A stretch of DNA of 64,000 nucleotides from NCBI GenBank assembly GCA_018857735.1, contig JABMCL010000190.1, positions 920,965 through 984,964 on the forward strand. Direction: 5' to 3'. Below, piece after piece: positions 1-11,982 of this stretch (within the stretch, counting starts at the first letter, position 1; each line of letters starts with the position of its first letter). The notes under the pieces are model-generated. The model did no database searches. It saw only the letters and a program-made list of their open reading frames with translations, and had not been told where the DNA came from. Made by a program: the position numbers and the translations under genes. The stretch comes from Alviniconcha marisindica (Eukaryota; Mollusca; Gastropoda; Provannidae).

Positions 1-93
1 GTTATTGATCTATAGATCTGACCTACTTCCCTACTTGGTCACCTTAAAACTGTATCTATATGCATAAAGGAGGCCAGCACACAGAATTCTGTT

Positions 94-98
<5 letters not shown>

Positions 99-157
<59 letters not shown>
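99..157. repeat. (TC)n microsatellite
   Basis: An uninterrupted run of about 29 TC units inside the CNOT6 intron. It produces a spurious Arg-Glu repeat in the antisense reading frame. Confidence 0.95.
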
Positions 158-160
<3 letters not shown>

Positions 161-2808
161 CTGCTTTTGTGTTCAAACAAAAGCACATTAGCAGCAAAAA
201 GCCTTGTCCCAAGATGCAGATTTTCTGGACAAAAGAAAGCCTGACAAAAGGAAAAAGAAAATACACCACTCTTTCAAAAGCCAATTGATGCATCATCAAA
301 CTGCATACAAACCAAAAGAAACTAAGTCATGAGAGCAACAAAGAACAAAATCTGCATTTGTCTCCATCACAACTGATTCTGGACTGATCTTATTGTTATC
401 CCACATTATTGAAGTTTCTGCTAAACTGATGGCCTAAGACCAATAACTAAGACTGACATTGTTGACTAACATAATGATGTTGACAATCTGACATCTAGGA
501 AAATCCACAATCTTAGCAGCTTACCATAAACTGATACATGTTAAGCACAACAGCTTTTCCGGTAATGATGGTGTATAATGTTGCCCTTGTGAGTCACATT
601 TATACAAAAATACATTTAACCCTTGAGCTGCAATATTTTTTTAGCTCCTATTTCAATTCCTTCCAGAAGGCATCTTGTGGGCAGGGTAAGCCAACCAGAA
701 ATGTTCATTTTCTAGAACTTGGCTTCTCCCAAGCATGCAACAACAGCCGGCATTTGAGCAGGTTTGTCCTATGATGTCTTTCTGGCAGCTGGGAAACACT
801 TCGCCATGGATGCCGTAAGATGTCATATGGGCAAGGAAAGGGTTTGTATCTCCAAGTTAAAAATCTTCCTGCGCAAAAATGAGCCTGTTCTACTGTGCAA
901 CTCAGCCACAGTGTTTCCAAGCAAAATATAGCAAGAGTCACCAGCACAACTTTTGTCATGTTTTTTTGTACAAGAATCAAATCCAACAACAAAATTAAAG
1001 CTGTGTCAGCATGTGCATGCATGTGCATTTGAAACTGCACAAGTCAGCTGCTCAATAGTTAAACTGATGAAAACTTATCCATGAAAATGAGGGCAGACCC
1101 ATAAACTATTTTAACACTGCTTCCTGGACCAACCGACATTTTTTTGGGGGGGTGAGAGGTTAAAAATAATTAACAAACAAGTATATAGTCCTGCCCTGAC
1201 CACATGCTTTGGGTGTCATCAACTGTGTCCAATGTAGCAATATACAGGCATGCAAGCCTGCTGAGAAAAAGCGTACAGCATTCTTACTGACATCACTGTG
1301 ACTTCCATATCTAATCAAGGTAGACGTAAGGAGGCCACAACAGAAAAGGTATTCATAACCTTAAAAAAATTCGACCCTTAGACTCACTGAAATTACCATT
1401 GCCCCAGCCATGTGCTGCAACTGTTTTGCACACGTATGCAAACCGACGATGATGGCATACACGCACACAAGCAGGACAAAACCATCACGGTGTTCTGAAA
1501 TCGTTTGCCCGCTTACAGCAAAATAGGGCAAGTTGAAGGGAAGCAACAAGAAGCGGCGAATTGGCAACACCCACTAGTGAATTACCTCCCATGTTCCACA
1601 GGCTGTTCAGGACTTGGTGTTACGCATGTGAACAAGGTGTGTGACCTTTTAGTCACAGAAAATACAAAATACTAAAAAAAACAGAAAAAAAGGTGTGTTC
1701 TTTTGATTGGTGCCGTATGTCTGCTGGAAATAATTTCACACCCATCCTGAAGCAGTTACAAATGCAGTAGAAAAAGGCTAACTTCACTGGTCAAATACAA
1801 ACCACAAGAAAACAGACATCTGCATACCATCAGCCTTGGTCAACCAAGAGCCTTGGTTAATCTTATGTGCAAAGGCATCACAAACAAAAACAATACAATC
1901 ATGCTCACATGCTTGCAAAACATTAATCTAAAATGCGCCTGTATCACCATGGTTCAGACATAAGCCAGTTTTTCTTGAAAGATCGCAAAAAACATGTTGT
2001 CAGACATCAAATGTGTCGCAACACCAATGCTGGAAGTTCCAACAAATATTCCCCACAAAGTTTACATCGACTTGAATGGATATGATGCAGGTGTTTTAGT
2101 TTCATTCATGCAGAGTCACAACATCAAAATTCATGTGAACAAACAGCTTACAAGCACAAGTGCAAGTTTTTAACCTGTTCAAATCTTGTGACAAGATTTG
2201 ACTACAGCAGTACATGCTATTTTTTTAACCAAACAGCAAACAAGTACAAACATTTTAACTACATCCAAGGTATCATGTGAAACAACTGGGGTTGACTGGA
2301 CTGGATGGCAGGGCTGTCACTGTGTCAGTGAATGCTACAACCATCAACCATTACATGGCAATGCTATTTTCATTAACTTGATATTACTATTTTGCATGGT
2401 TTGAAGCATTAAATCACTGTTCATGAATGATTTTGATGACCTTTCTAAGCAGTGCAGAGTTTGAAGTAAGAAACCTTTTCATGAAGCAACATTTCATTTA
2501 GATGTGGCTCTCTCGCAAGGAAGTTTTATACAACAAAAGTTCTTACATAATACATTAGCGATACTGACATCCCTCATTATTATCAAACTGTTGTCCAAAC
2601 GGCAAGAATATAGATCTGCTTGAGAAAGCTAACTAGCCTTTTGTGGAATGTACATGCTTCTGAATATCTGAGTGGCAGAAAGGATGAAATGAAATGTTTC
2701 TTGTTAACTTAATAACTGTTAGGGAAAAACTGAAAGTAGAACTATGCCGGATACTGTGACACACATCACCAGGCAAATGAAAACACACAAAAAGAGAACC
2801 AAACCCAA

Positions 2809-2876
2809 CCTTGCCCTTAATATGTCATATGACATCCAAGGACATAAAGTCCCAGCAACAACAACCAAACCCACCT
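2809..2876 (+). repeat. Diverged GGACATTAAGC-family repeat fragment
   Basis: The segment with AATATGTCATATGACATCC, then AAGGACATAAAG and CAACCAAACCCA, matches the fuller copy at 48595-48650 with scattered substitutions. It is a fragment of the dispersed SINE-like family that is abundant between 44.8 and 53.5 kb, here lying in the CNOT6 intron. Confidence 0.5.
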
Positions 2877-4495
2877 ATTTGGAAACATTTTTGAAGGCAC
2901 TCCCCGACTGAGTGAGTTGTTTGGAAGCAGGCTGGTTGTTGGTGAACATGAAAGTAACACCTTTGTGTCGCAATTAGTCAGTACCTGACACCCAACATTA
3001 TGCGACCCTTTAACTTTCAATCTGAATCAAAGGTAGTTTTCACAAACCTGTAAATTCATCTTCTTCTTTTGTAGACACATTATGAATGCAATGCACAGTC
3101 TGAAAATAATGATTTAGGTCATCCATCATTTTATGACCTCTCTCTGTGCAAACCATTCAGCACTAAATCATAACTGATATATCCTGCAAGTTGTATGGAA
3201 AGCATGATAAATGCAACTTTTTAGACTGTCCAACTGTTGCCATACTCTTCAGCAACCTTTAAAATGGGTCATGGTTACCCCCCGCACCCCCCAAAAAAAC
3301 AACCATCACCACCAACAACCCCTGATATGAATGTGCAAAGCTCAACTGACATTATAACATTAAGACTAAGAGGTCTGAATCTCAACAATAAAAATAATAA
3401 CAGACATCTGAAAACTATGACAAATACAACAAAATACAGGGTTCACGTTAACTGCTAATTTTAAGTATTTTGATCAGCATATGCAGGGGGGGGGGGGGAA
3501 TCAGTAATCGGTCAGACCATCTGTTATTTTGTTTGACTGGTTCTAAAAAAAACACTCTTTTTAAAAGCACACAGGGAGAGTGCATGTGGCATGTTATGTG
3601 TGAGTGCATGTGTGTGTGTCTGTTTATGTGTTCTAGATGGTTACAGTGATTGTGTAACTGGTTTCCATAAACCACGCTCAGCACCTTATGGGTGTCACAC
3701 CTGTTTGAAAAATGTCTAGCATGATAACTATACTAATAATAATAAATAGACATCTGTACAGCACCTACTCTATATATATAAGTATACATATAGCAAAGCA
3801 GCACAAGTCACCCACAATTTCCAGCAAGTAACATAGAAAGGGAGGCCATGCCCAGAAACAGATTAACCAAGACTAACAGATTAATCTCATCCTCACAAAA
3901 CACATGTACACAGTGCCTTTTGGGTGTTTCAAAATGATGTGTGCAACTGAGCATGGCATGACAGTAATTCCCAGTGGAGAAGCCGAGTTTTTGACCAAAA
4001 CTTTTGTTGACTGAGCGTGGAGTTCTGAGTAAGCATGTGTCGGCTGAGGAAGAGTGAAGTCCCCTCTGGCAATAAATCCACAGAGCAGATGGAAAAGTTA
4101 TCATGGGCCAGTGATTCAATCAACGCAAAAATTGCTGAGTCCATGTATTAACAGGTAACCAACGCAGCCACCAAAGGAGGGGACTGAACATGCCGGTGGT
4201 CAATTTTCTTAGCTTTACAGCTGCATTTTCAACCCAGAAATTCACTAAGTTACAAGAAAAAAGCAGACAACAGCAAAAGTCCAAGCAGGACAGCATTTTG
4301 CCAGATGGCTGGACAGACTAAAAACAATTATTACAAAAGCACACACAGTTGTACGCATAAGATTCACATTTTATTATTATTACTCAAGTCAACTACTTTT
4401 GCAGAAAATGATGCACCCTCTTCCCATGTTAAAAGACTGTAAAATTGTGGAAAAAGATGCACTTATGACTTAAGAAAGGCAGTCAAAGTACTCAC

Positions 4496-7400
4496 CCGGT
4501 AAGTGTTCCAGCATATAGCTAAGTAGTTTCTGAGTTCCATTCACACCGTGATACATATTCATATACTCCATGGGCAGGGGGTTCCCTTTGATATCTGTAA
4601 AAGGGCATAAGAGACAACGTGCACTTCACCTTTTTAACACTTGGAAAAGAGATCTTGTGTAAAAGCTGAAACAAACATCATCAAGATGTTCCTCATCCTT
4701 CACCACTTTTGCCTCCCAGCAGCTGCATAGCGGGCTGGCTGTGACTGCTGCAACGAAATAGGAACCGTCTAAAACTGTCCAACAAAATAACACCATTTGA
4801 AAAAACTAGAATGACAGTATAATATGTCTGCAAGATTTGGTGGATTTAAACTTCTGCAGGCAAGTATGCATGTGTGTGTATGTGTGTGTGTGGAGCGGGG
4901 GGGGGTTAGCATGCCTCAGCATTTCTCCCTTAGACCTATAATTAATTGAATGCATATGTGTGTGTGTGTAGGGGGGGGTGGGGGGGGGGGGCGGTGGCAA
5001 TAGCATGCCTCAGCATTTCTCCCTTGGACCTATAATTAATTGTCTGCATGTGTGTGGGCGTTAGCATGCCTCAGCATTCCTCCCTTGGACCTATAATTAA
5101 TCATGTTCGACACCTGAACCTTGGTCACCTTACATTGTTAACCATAGCATTAAACTGAACTGTCTCCAACAACTGATAAAAAATATATTAAAAAATCAGT
5201 AATCTCTACCACAACCTACCAAGATGTTGTAGCTGGAAAAGCTTGCCCAGTTCATAAGGCAGAGTCCTGAGTTGATTATTGTTGAGCAGGAGCTCACGCA
5301 GCTCAGTCAAATCACCAAGTTCTGCAGGTATGCTGCGGAGTTTATTGGAGGACAAATCCAGACAGTTCAGGTGGATCAGATGGCAAACGTCTGGTGGTAT
5401 TTGTACAAGGTTGTTGTCATTCAGGAAAAGGGAGGTAATATGTTGAAAATGAAAAAGCTGCGGGCAGATGTTTCGAACCAAGCCTGAAACATGAAAAGAA
5501 CATCAGCTCAAACAACTTGAACACACACCATAAAATAAAAATCTCATGTAATTTATTGCACTATTACTATTTGTTGCTCCTCACACAATGATTTTTCAAG
5601 GAGCATAAAAGGGTGTGATCGGAGAAAGAGAGAGGCTGCCAATGCTTAGGTGTGTCTTAACTGCACACATATGTTCATGTATACATGTGACAGTGCACAG
5701 GGTCTGTACACAGTATGCCAGTCTGCACTGAAGCCCGACTCTTGGCGAAAAATCCCTCACCACCATTGGATGTTAAACTTACACTAGCTGTGCCAGACCC
5801 AATGCGCAACCAATGGCATGATATGATGCACATCACTGCCCCGTTAAAAAAAATCAAAGTTTTCATTTATTTCACCATTCCAACACCACTGCGACTTTAA
5901 AAGTCCAGATCCATGGAACAAGTATGGATGTGCATGATCTTGTTTATGTGTGTAAATTGTAACAAAAGAACACAATTTAAACATGACTGATTCACCAGTG
6001 GAGAGCTTTCCCAGAAACACATTGTCTGTCTGATGCTTTCATCAAAATCAGGGTCAAATTACCCGGTATAGGTCAATAACAACCACACGTATCACTGATC
6101 AATGCTTTAATCGCACTGACATGTAATGCCCAAGAATATTTTAATAGTTTTGTTACAAGCAGCTGGTGAGGCCAGCCAGGCAGCCATACACACATACTAA
6201 AGTTTTGGGGGGGTTTCTTTCTTTTTTCTCCCCTGATAAAGATTCCATTCTAAAAAACAATTTTCAGGAAACATAAAAGGAAAAAAATGGTATGCTGGGG
6301 GCAATTTGTGGTTTGAAAACAGTCTGAAAAAAGAAAACAACCAAAAACATAAATAAAAACAAAAAAGAAAACAAACAAAAATAATAATAAAATTAAAGGA
6401 ACTAGCCTTCAAACTGAAAATAACTCCTTGGGTACTTGGAACAGGTAAAAAGCACACGGTCCATAGTAAAATAACTGCAACTGTAAGTATTGCTTATGTA
6501 ATATTGATTTGTTTATAAGCTGTCAGCATCAGACACATTTATCATGCACTCTTTCCCACATGCTGCGCTCTTTTCCATGTCACAGTTTGACATCACCAAA
6601 GTGTTTTGGGCACCACAAATATAGCACCAGAAGCTCTCAGTTCTGCATGCAGGTCACAGAAAAAATGAACAGTTTTAATTGTTATCACTGGGGGGGGTCA
6701 TGTGAACTTCTGGAGTCAATTCTGTGGAATGAACTTTTGATGATGTACTGCAGCAGAGCTCCCCATTTTGAACATTCTAGAGGTGGACTCACCTCTGTCT
6801 AATAATTTAAAGGGGTATTTTCACCCTTTCCCAAAAATTCTAAAGGGTTTTCTTTGGGGTGGGGCAAAATGCTGGCAGAGTCTTCAAGGTTCTCTTGTTT
6901 TTGTTCTGGTGTACTGATTAGCCTTCAGCGCCACCAAGATAAACATGCACACAACATTCACATTCACCTCACATGACTGGATAAATTGAAAGACAACAGC
7001 CAATGAACATCAAGACATTTTAGTCACTATTTCGTAACACATTTGACACTGTGCACTGCCTAGCTTGCCATTTGTGCTACTGCAGCCAGCTTCCAAAATT
7101 TGCTGCATTGTTTAGGTTGGGTTGTTTGTCTTGGTGAAAAATCAGTTGTTGTTATTACCCACTTGACAAGATTTTTTTTAAGGAGTATTAAAATTCCATG
7201 CCTTACTACAGATATTAAAGTGTACTTTTCTGGCACTGAGTGAAAGTCTAAAGAGTGAATCTGAGGTCCTAACACATGACTATACACCAATGATTTTTTT
7301 AAGTTTTTGTTGTTGTTTTTTTTAGCTCTGTGGCAGCCTTCTAGAAAAGGGGTAATCTATTCTATGGGTTAATCCAAAGCTTTTTTCCTCTTTTTTTTAT

Positions 7401-7951
7401 AGCTCTGTTAGTCTGTATGCTGGTCATATTTTTGGGGTAGGACTTTAGAAGTAAAATAATGTTTTTTGCTTGAACTGAGAAAGCTAGTTAACTCATTTAA
7501 AGTGCACAAAAAAGACCCCTAGGAATTGCATAACGCAGCATTTTTATCCAGAACACTGAGTCTAATTATATCATTTGATGTTCTCCACTGGCAAAAGTAC
7601 ACTCCTAATCGTGGTCTTGAGTGACATGCCACTCAATGCTACAAAGCTCCCATTGAGTGAGGCATGAGTGTGTAAATTAAAGAAACTGCCACCAGATACT
7701 AAAACCAGCGTGAAAATCTTTAACTTGACAATGACTTGGCAAGGGATTTTCACTATGGCAACCCTGCTCTACTTTCAATTACAGTGAAAAATGACTGACA
7801 TTAGATATATTATACAACAGTCATGTACATCATCACTTTCTTTACCTGTGATTTCTATGGAATACCATGTTGACTGCTTGCCTGCTGCTACATCAGCAGC
7901 AGACATATAGGTATGTTGCCTTCCAGGCTTCTCGTACTTTTCTTTCGGCAT
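4496..7951 (-). CDS. CNOT6: CCR4-NOT complex subunit 6 (Ccr4-type deadenylase), 5' coding exons, partial
   Basis: CNOT6/CNOT6L shortens mRNA poly(A) tails as a catalytic subunit of the CCR4-NOT complex. Three minus-strand coding exons are visible. Exon 7951-7846 starts MPKEKYEKPGRQHTYMSAAD, the family's characteristic N-terminus. Exon 5483-5220 holds leucine-rich repeats (LDLSSNKLRSIPAELG, LRELLLNNNQLRTLPYELG). Exon 4594-4496 reads DIKGNPLPMEYMNMYHG. Phases agree across both introns, giving about 156 residues. The start ATG at 7951 follows a 3' splice site by 14 nt (exon edge about 7965), so the 5' UTR is spliced. The LRR part docks the enzyme on the CNOT7/8 deadenylase. The C-terminal Mg-dependent nuclease domain is outside the window. 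Family assignment is firm; the choice between CNOT6 and CNOT6L has little meaning in an invertebrate. It is head-to-head with MRPL1. Confidence 0.93.
4905..5105. repeat. Three tandem copies of a 60-95 bp unit
   Basis: GCATGCCTCAGCATTTCTCC followed by a run ending CCTATAATTAATTG occurs three times (about 4909, 5004 and 5064), separated by variable TG and G runs. It is a local tandem duplication in the CNOT6 intron between exons 2 and 3. The G runs are places where assembly length may be wrong. Confidence 0.75.
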
Positions 7952-7965
7952 GGTAGAGTTACGCA

Positions 7966-9305
7966 CTGCAAATGAAAATCAGAAAAACAACAATTAAGTG
8001 ACTGAACCATGTTAAGTTTTACATGTTTCAGTGGATGTGGGGGTTCAGGGGGTGGGGAGAGGGGGAGAAGGTCTCTCCGTCTATAGTTTTAAACAGTCCC
8101 ACCACCATCCACAGGTGATTTGATCTGCTTTTTGTCTAGCACCATACCCAAGCCTCTAGCCTATAGATTTTATTCATAATTGTTTTCTCTCTAAATATGC
8201 ATGCTTTTGCCATATAATCTATCCAAGGCTCTAGCCTGCAGATTCCATTCATAATTTTGTTGTCATTTAATTCCCAAATATGCCTGCTTTCAAAAGAAGC
8301 TGGAAGTAAAATTGAAACAATGCATGTGCGCAGCATCCACAAACAGCAGAGTTGGATAGCTGAAACTCTTTAGCTAAGCATACTCTCGTCTTGCCTAAAC
8401 TGTTGAAGACTCAGTCCCAATTTTATGCTCAAATTAAACAACAGCTACACCTTTAAATCAAATGTTTTACACCAAAGTGCTGTGGTGGCCTTTTTGCTTG
8501 GTTTGAACCTACAGACCATTTTGGCCCCCAGAGTCAACTTGTTGCAGTAATTATCAATCAGTGGGACAGAAAAAAGAAGTCATTTCTGTGGTATTTCATG
8601 TTTTTGCAATTTCAATGGCTTAAAAAACAAACAAAACAAAAAGTAGATTGGGTGAAACCAGTCAACAAACTGTATTCATACTTAAGGGGAAAAAAGAAAG
8701 AATTTTTTTTAATACCAAGAGAAAGTTCGAAAAAGATAAGGTCAAACTTTGTGATAATTGTATTTGTTACATCGTCTTTTGTACAGAAAAGGGACCAACA
8801 GCATCTCATGCACTGACGAGCTCTCACACCATCTTGTGAGGTCTCATCTCACCTACTGACCTAGTTCAGAAATAAAACAGAGTACTACTAGTACTACTAG
8901 TGAAATGATAGGCATGCAATTACATGTAATATAACATGTATACTTTTTCAAATCATTCATTAGTTCTAAGGCACATTACTACAGGCCCAAACCACCCTGC
9001 TTTCCCAGGTATGTGTGGCATAGTAGGATCTTCAACATTAAAATTTAAACGTTTTGTTTTCAAGTAATTCAACTTTATAAAGCAGGAGGAAGTAGTCACA
9101 AGCACACCAATGCAGATTTCAGTCAAGAAGGAACTGTTACCAATGACATTGTTTGGTCATGCAAATTTGTCCACTATCATCTTCATCAGTAAATGTGACA
9201 AACACACACACACACCAAAACAGTTAAATGACGTATTATATTTATAGGTTACTTTCATTTTTAAGAAAAGTCTGTTAGTTTTACTTTATCAGTTTATGGT
9301 TTTTC
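7966..9305 (-). other. CNOT6: CNOT6 5'-UTR intron, mostly unremarkable
   Basis: This stretch lies between the first coding exon and the putative first exon near the shared promoter. It contains a duplicated ~75-bp segment (8150-8300; both halves have CTCTAGCCT and TTCATAAT), a short TACTAG triplication (about 8884-8900) and a small CA run (9202-9214). I see no coding potential. Confidence 0.5.
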
Positions 9306-9471
9306 AGCAGCATTTTGAACCACCTGAAAGAACTGTGATAAACGAATGTTATTACTTAGTTATAGTATCACTATCAGTGTATCACATTAATTAATAGTGA
9401 ACCTTTCACTATTAATTAGTGTGACAGCACTCACTGATCACAATTATTTCAGGTGGTTTAAAGTGCAGCAA
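9306..9471. mobile_element. Foldback (hairpin) MITE-like element
   Basis: The left arm reads GCATTTTGAACCACCTGAAA and the right arm is its inverse with a few mismatches (TTTCAGGTGGTTTAAAGTGC). The inner sequences also pair: TTAATTAATAGTGAA and TTCACTATTAATTAG flank a 2-3 nt loop near 9398. Nearly the whole 165 bp can fold into one long stem. This is typical of foldback MITEs. No transposase is present and no clear target-site duplication was seen. Confidence 0.6.
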
Positions 9472-9759
9472 GGGTGACCACTTACTAACACTAACAGTAT
9501 CATATTTACTAATTTAACAAAATTACATTAAGTGCCCAGTATTAATAATAATATTACTATTTTGTGATTATAATACTTATCCAAATTAAGACAATGAATA
9601 TAAATGAATCTTTATGTAAATTAGAGAGTGAGCCCATGGCAATGTAGACAGCAACATCTCCTTTCATGCATGCAATTCATGCTCTTCATTGCTTTCCCTG
9701 GCCAAATTTCTGCATTCCACATGTATGCAATATGTTCTTCAGTGCTTTTCACAGCATTG

Positions 9760-9935
9760 GAAATGAGCAATGTTGGGCAGGGCAAACCCGAGTACCTGGA
9801 CCCACCAACTCACAACTAAAACTCTGCATCACATCTTATACTTACTAGTGAAAATCCTCCATTGCTGATGGGAATCGAACCCTCACCCTCACTGATAAGT
9901 TTTCATGATCACACTCACTGGGTGTCAGCTCTAAC
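9760..9935 (-). mobile_element. tRNA-derived SINE-like element
   Basis: Read on the minus strand, GAGGGTTCGATTCCCATC (about 9885-9868) is a good RNA polymerase III box B. A box-A-like CCCAGTGAGTGTGATCATG lies about 35 bp before it. The spacing and wording parallel the tRNA-like head at 62.8 kb. The body following on the minus strand, with GGGTCCAGGTACTCGGG, has no tRNA 3' half, so this is a retroposon and not a tRNA gene. Confidence 0.45.
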
Positions 9936-10323
9936 AAATTGTGGTATTGGCTGCTGAATGTACCATATTAGTTCTGTTTACAAAGTAACACGGGTATGAT
10001 CTGGTCAATATCCACAAATAATATTTGACACCATAATACCTTGAAATATTTCATGTTAAAAACATGTGTTACCGCTGAAACTAATTGATTATTGCAAATT
10101 CAGCACATGCCAATGTTGATGTTTACTTTATCAAATCTGTGATGTAAGAAATGACATAATAACTTGACAGAGAAGCACAATAAAACTGTAATGATTATTA
10201 CTAGATGTATAAAAATTGAATGACCAAACAAAATGCTTCACCTGCATCGATATTTCGAGAAAATTCAAGACGAACTGACTGATATTTGACAGTCAGCTGT
10301 CCTCCTTTCGGGTTCTTTCTTAC

Positions 10324-10583
10324 TTTCCGCACTGCTATGACCGGTGCGTTTTCATTGGTTGAATGGAGCAAACAAAACAGCACAATTTCATTGGATAAAA
10401 AGACAATTTAGTCCTATTACCAACGTAAAATATTGTCTCTGGTGAAGGAAATGATCTTTTTGTTTTATTTCTAACAAATCTGACAAAAACATCACGTTAC
10501 AGATTTTTTATAAAATTATGTGAGCGTCTATTTCAGACTTTGGGGTTTCAGAGTTACGTACCCTGGTCGTGAAGGTCACTATC
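10324..10583. promoter_or_regulatory. Shared CNOT6/MRPL1 bidirectional promoter region
   Basis: The MRPL1 ATG (10584, plus) and the likely CNOT6 first exon (minus) are separated by at most about 260 bp. On the minus strand a consensus donor, GGAAA then GTAAGA, sits at 10324-10318 and could end a non-coding CNOT6 exon spliced to 7965. CpGs are more frequent here than in the flanking introns, and no TATA box is obvious at a sensible distance. This is typical of housekeeping promoters. Transcription start sites are inferred, not seen. Confidence 0.5.
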
Positions 10584-10603
10584 ATGGCGGCTGCCAGAGG
10601 TAA

Positions 10604-10641
<38 letters not shown>

Positions 10642-11900
10642 AAAAAAAATAGGAAGGCTAGAAACAGAGTTCCTTCGTTTTTTTTCGCAAAACGTTTGTA
10701 TCTTAATAGTTGCTTTTTGTTGATCGTAGATATTTGCTCTTTTCATTTCAGGACTGCCGTCTGTTTTTCTTTCTGCTGCTTCGTGCATACGATGGCACAC
10801 TCCATGCATTTTGAGGACAAGACTCTGCCCACTCCTGATTCAGACTCGACAGAGGACCAATAAAAGGACTCGGTTTAAAGCCCCGCACGAACCCAAGCAG
10901 AAAGATAAATGGAGCAAAGCGATGAGAGAGAAGTAATAAAGGATATTTTTTCAGTGGGGAGGGGGTAGGGGGTCGGAGTGCTTGCTCACCAGTACCCAAC
11001 TCAAGGTGGGATGAGGCTACTTCACAAAATATGTTTGAAATTGCACTGATGCAGCATATCACTCATGTAGAATAAACTTGCCCAGATAAGGAGAGTCAGT
11101 GGTGCAGAGCAAGAGTAATCGTTCTCAAAAGCCAAAGTTAAGTAGGATCAAGCATGGTCACCAAACAGATTGGTGATCATTCTGTGCTAGGCTTTGTGCC
11201 TGCTCTGAGATTTCTGCTGAGTCAAATTCTGTCCAGATTCAATAAAAGTCTTTTGGATGAGACTATTAATATTATTATTAACTGAGGTCTGCCATGTGCA
11301 TACATATATTATGCAAAAAATATCACATACTCATGTTGAAGATCCTGTAGTCCATGTCATTTGTCAGAGTTTGGTGGATTATGGAAACACCAAATTAACC
11401 CAGCATGCGCTAAAAGTGTCAGACTGTTCATAATGTTGAAGTTGGACGCTATACGGAAAAAGAAGATTGTGACAGCAGCAGCAGTATTTGCTACGCAATA
11501 TTATCAGGGGTCACGTTCATTGCACAATTTTGTGTAAATATTGCATTTTTCATGTGCCATATGCATTTTAACCACATCGCTGCATCACCATACACAAAAT
11601 GACTGCACACTGATTGAACAAGTTATGGCTCACTGTCATGGCTGTCACTGACTGGCCCTGCACTCCACTCCAGCATGCACTGCAAATCCAGTCTATTAAG
11701 GATGGTATCTGGATGATTACAAAATAAGCTACCATAATTTTTGGTCTACACAGTAACACTTTTGCCCCCTCAAATCTGATTCCTGCACCTTATAATTGGT
11801 AGCACCCTGTCTGGGAATCAAATTTGCATACTTCTCTGAAAAATATTAATGATTAATTTGAAACCAAATCTTAACAAACCCATATCTGGAAGAAGAATCA

Positions 11901-11982
<82 letters not shown>

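Larger units (their letters stand above)
1..4495 (-). other. CNOT6: CNOT6 intron, no exon seen
   Basis: This stretch lies downstream of the third CNOT6 coding exon on the minus strand and should be intron leading to the nuclease-domain exons beyond the left edge. I found no further LRR or exonuclease-endonuclease-phosphatase motif in it. It holds a (TC)n array (99-157), a diverged copy of the GGACATTAAGC repeat (about 2809-2876) and a short piece with AATAATAATAAATA next to CTGTACAGCACC (3735-3766) that resembles the tail of another repeat family. The remainder is AT-rich and featureless to me. A very small exon could have been missed. Confidence 0.6.

Noticed and set aside
7846..7966. CNOT6 start upstream of MPKEK (M/V-RNST-)
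   Set aside because: The upstream codon is GTG and lies at the 3' splice site; the family N-terminus begins at MPKEK, so ATG 7951 was chosen.
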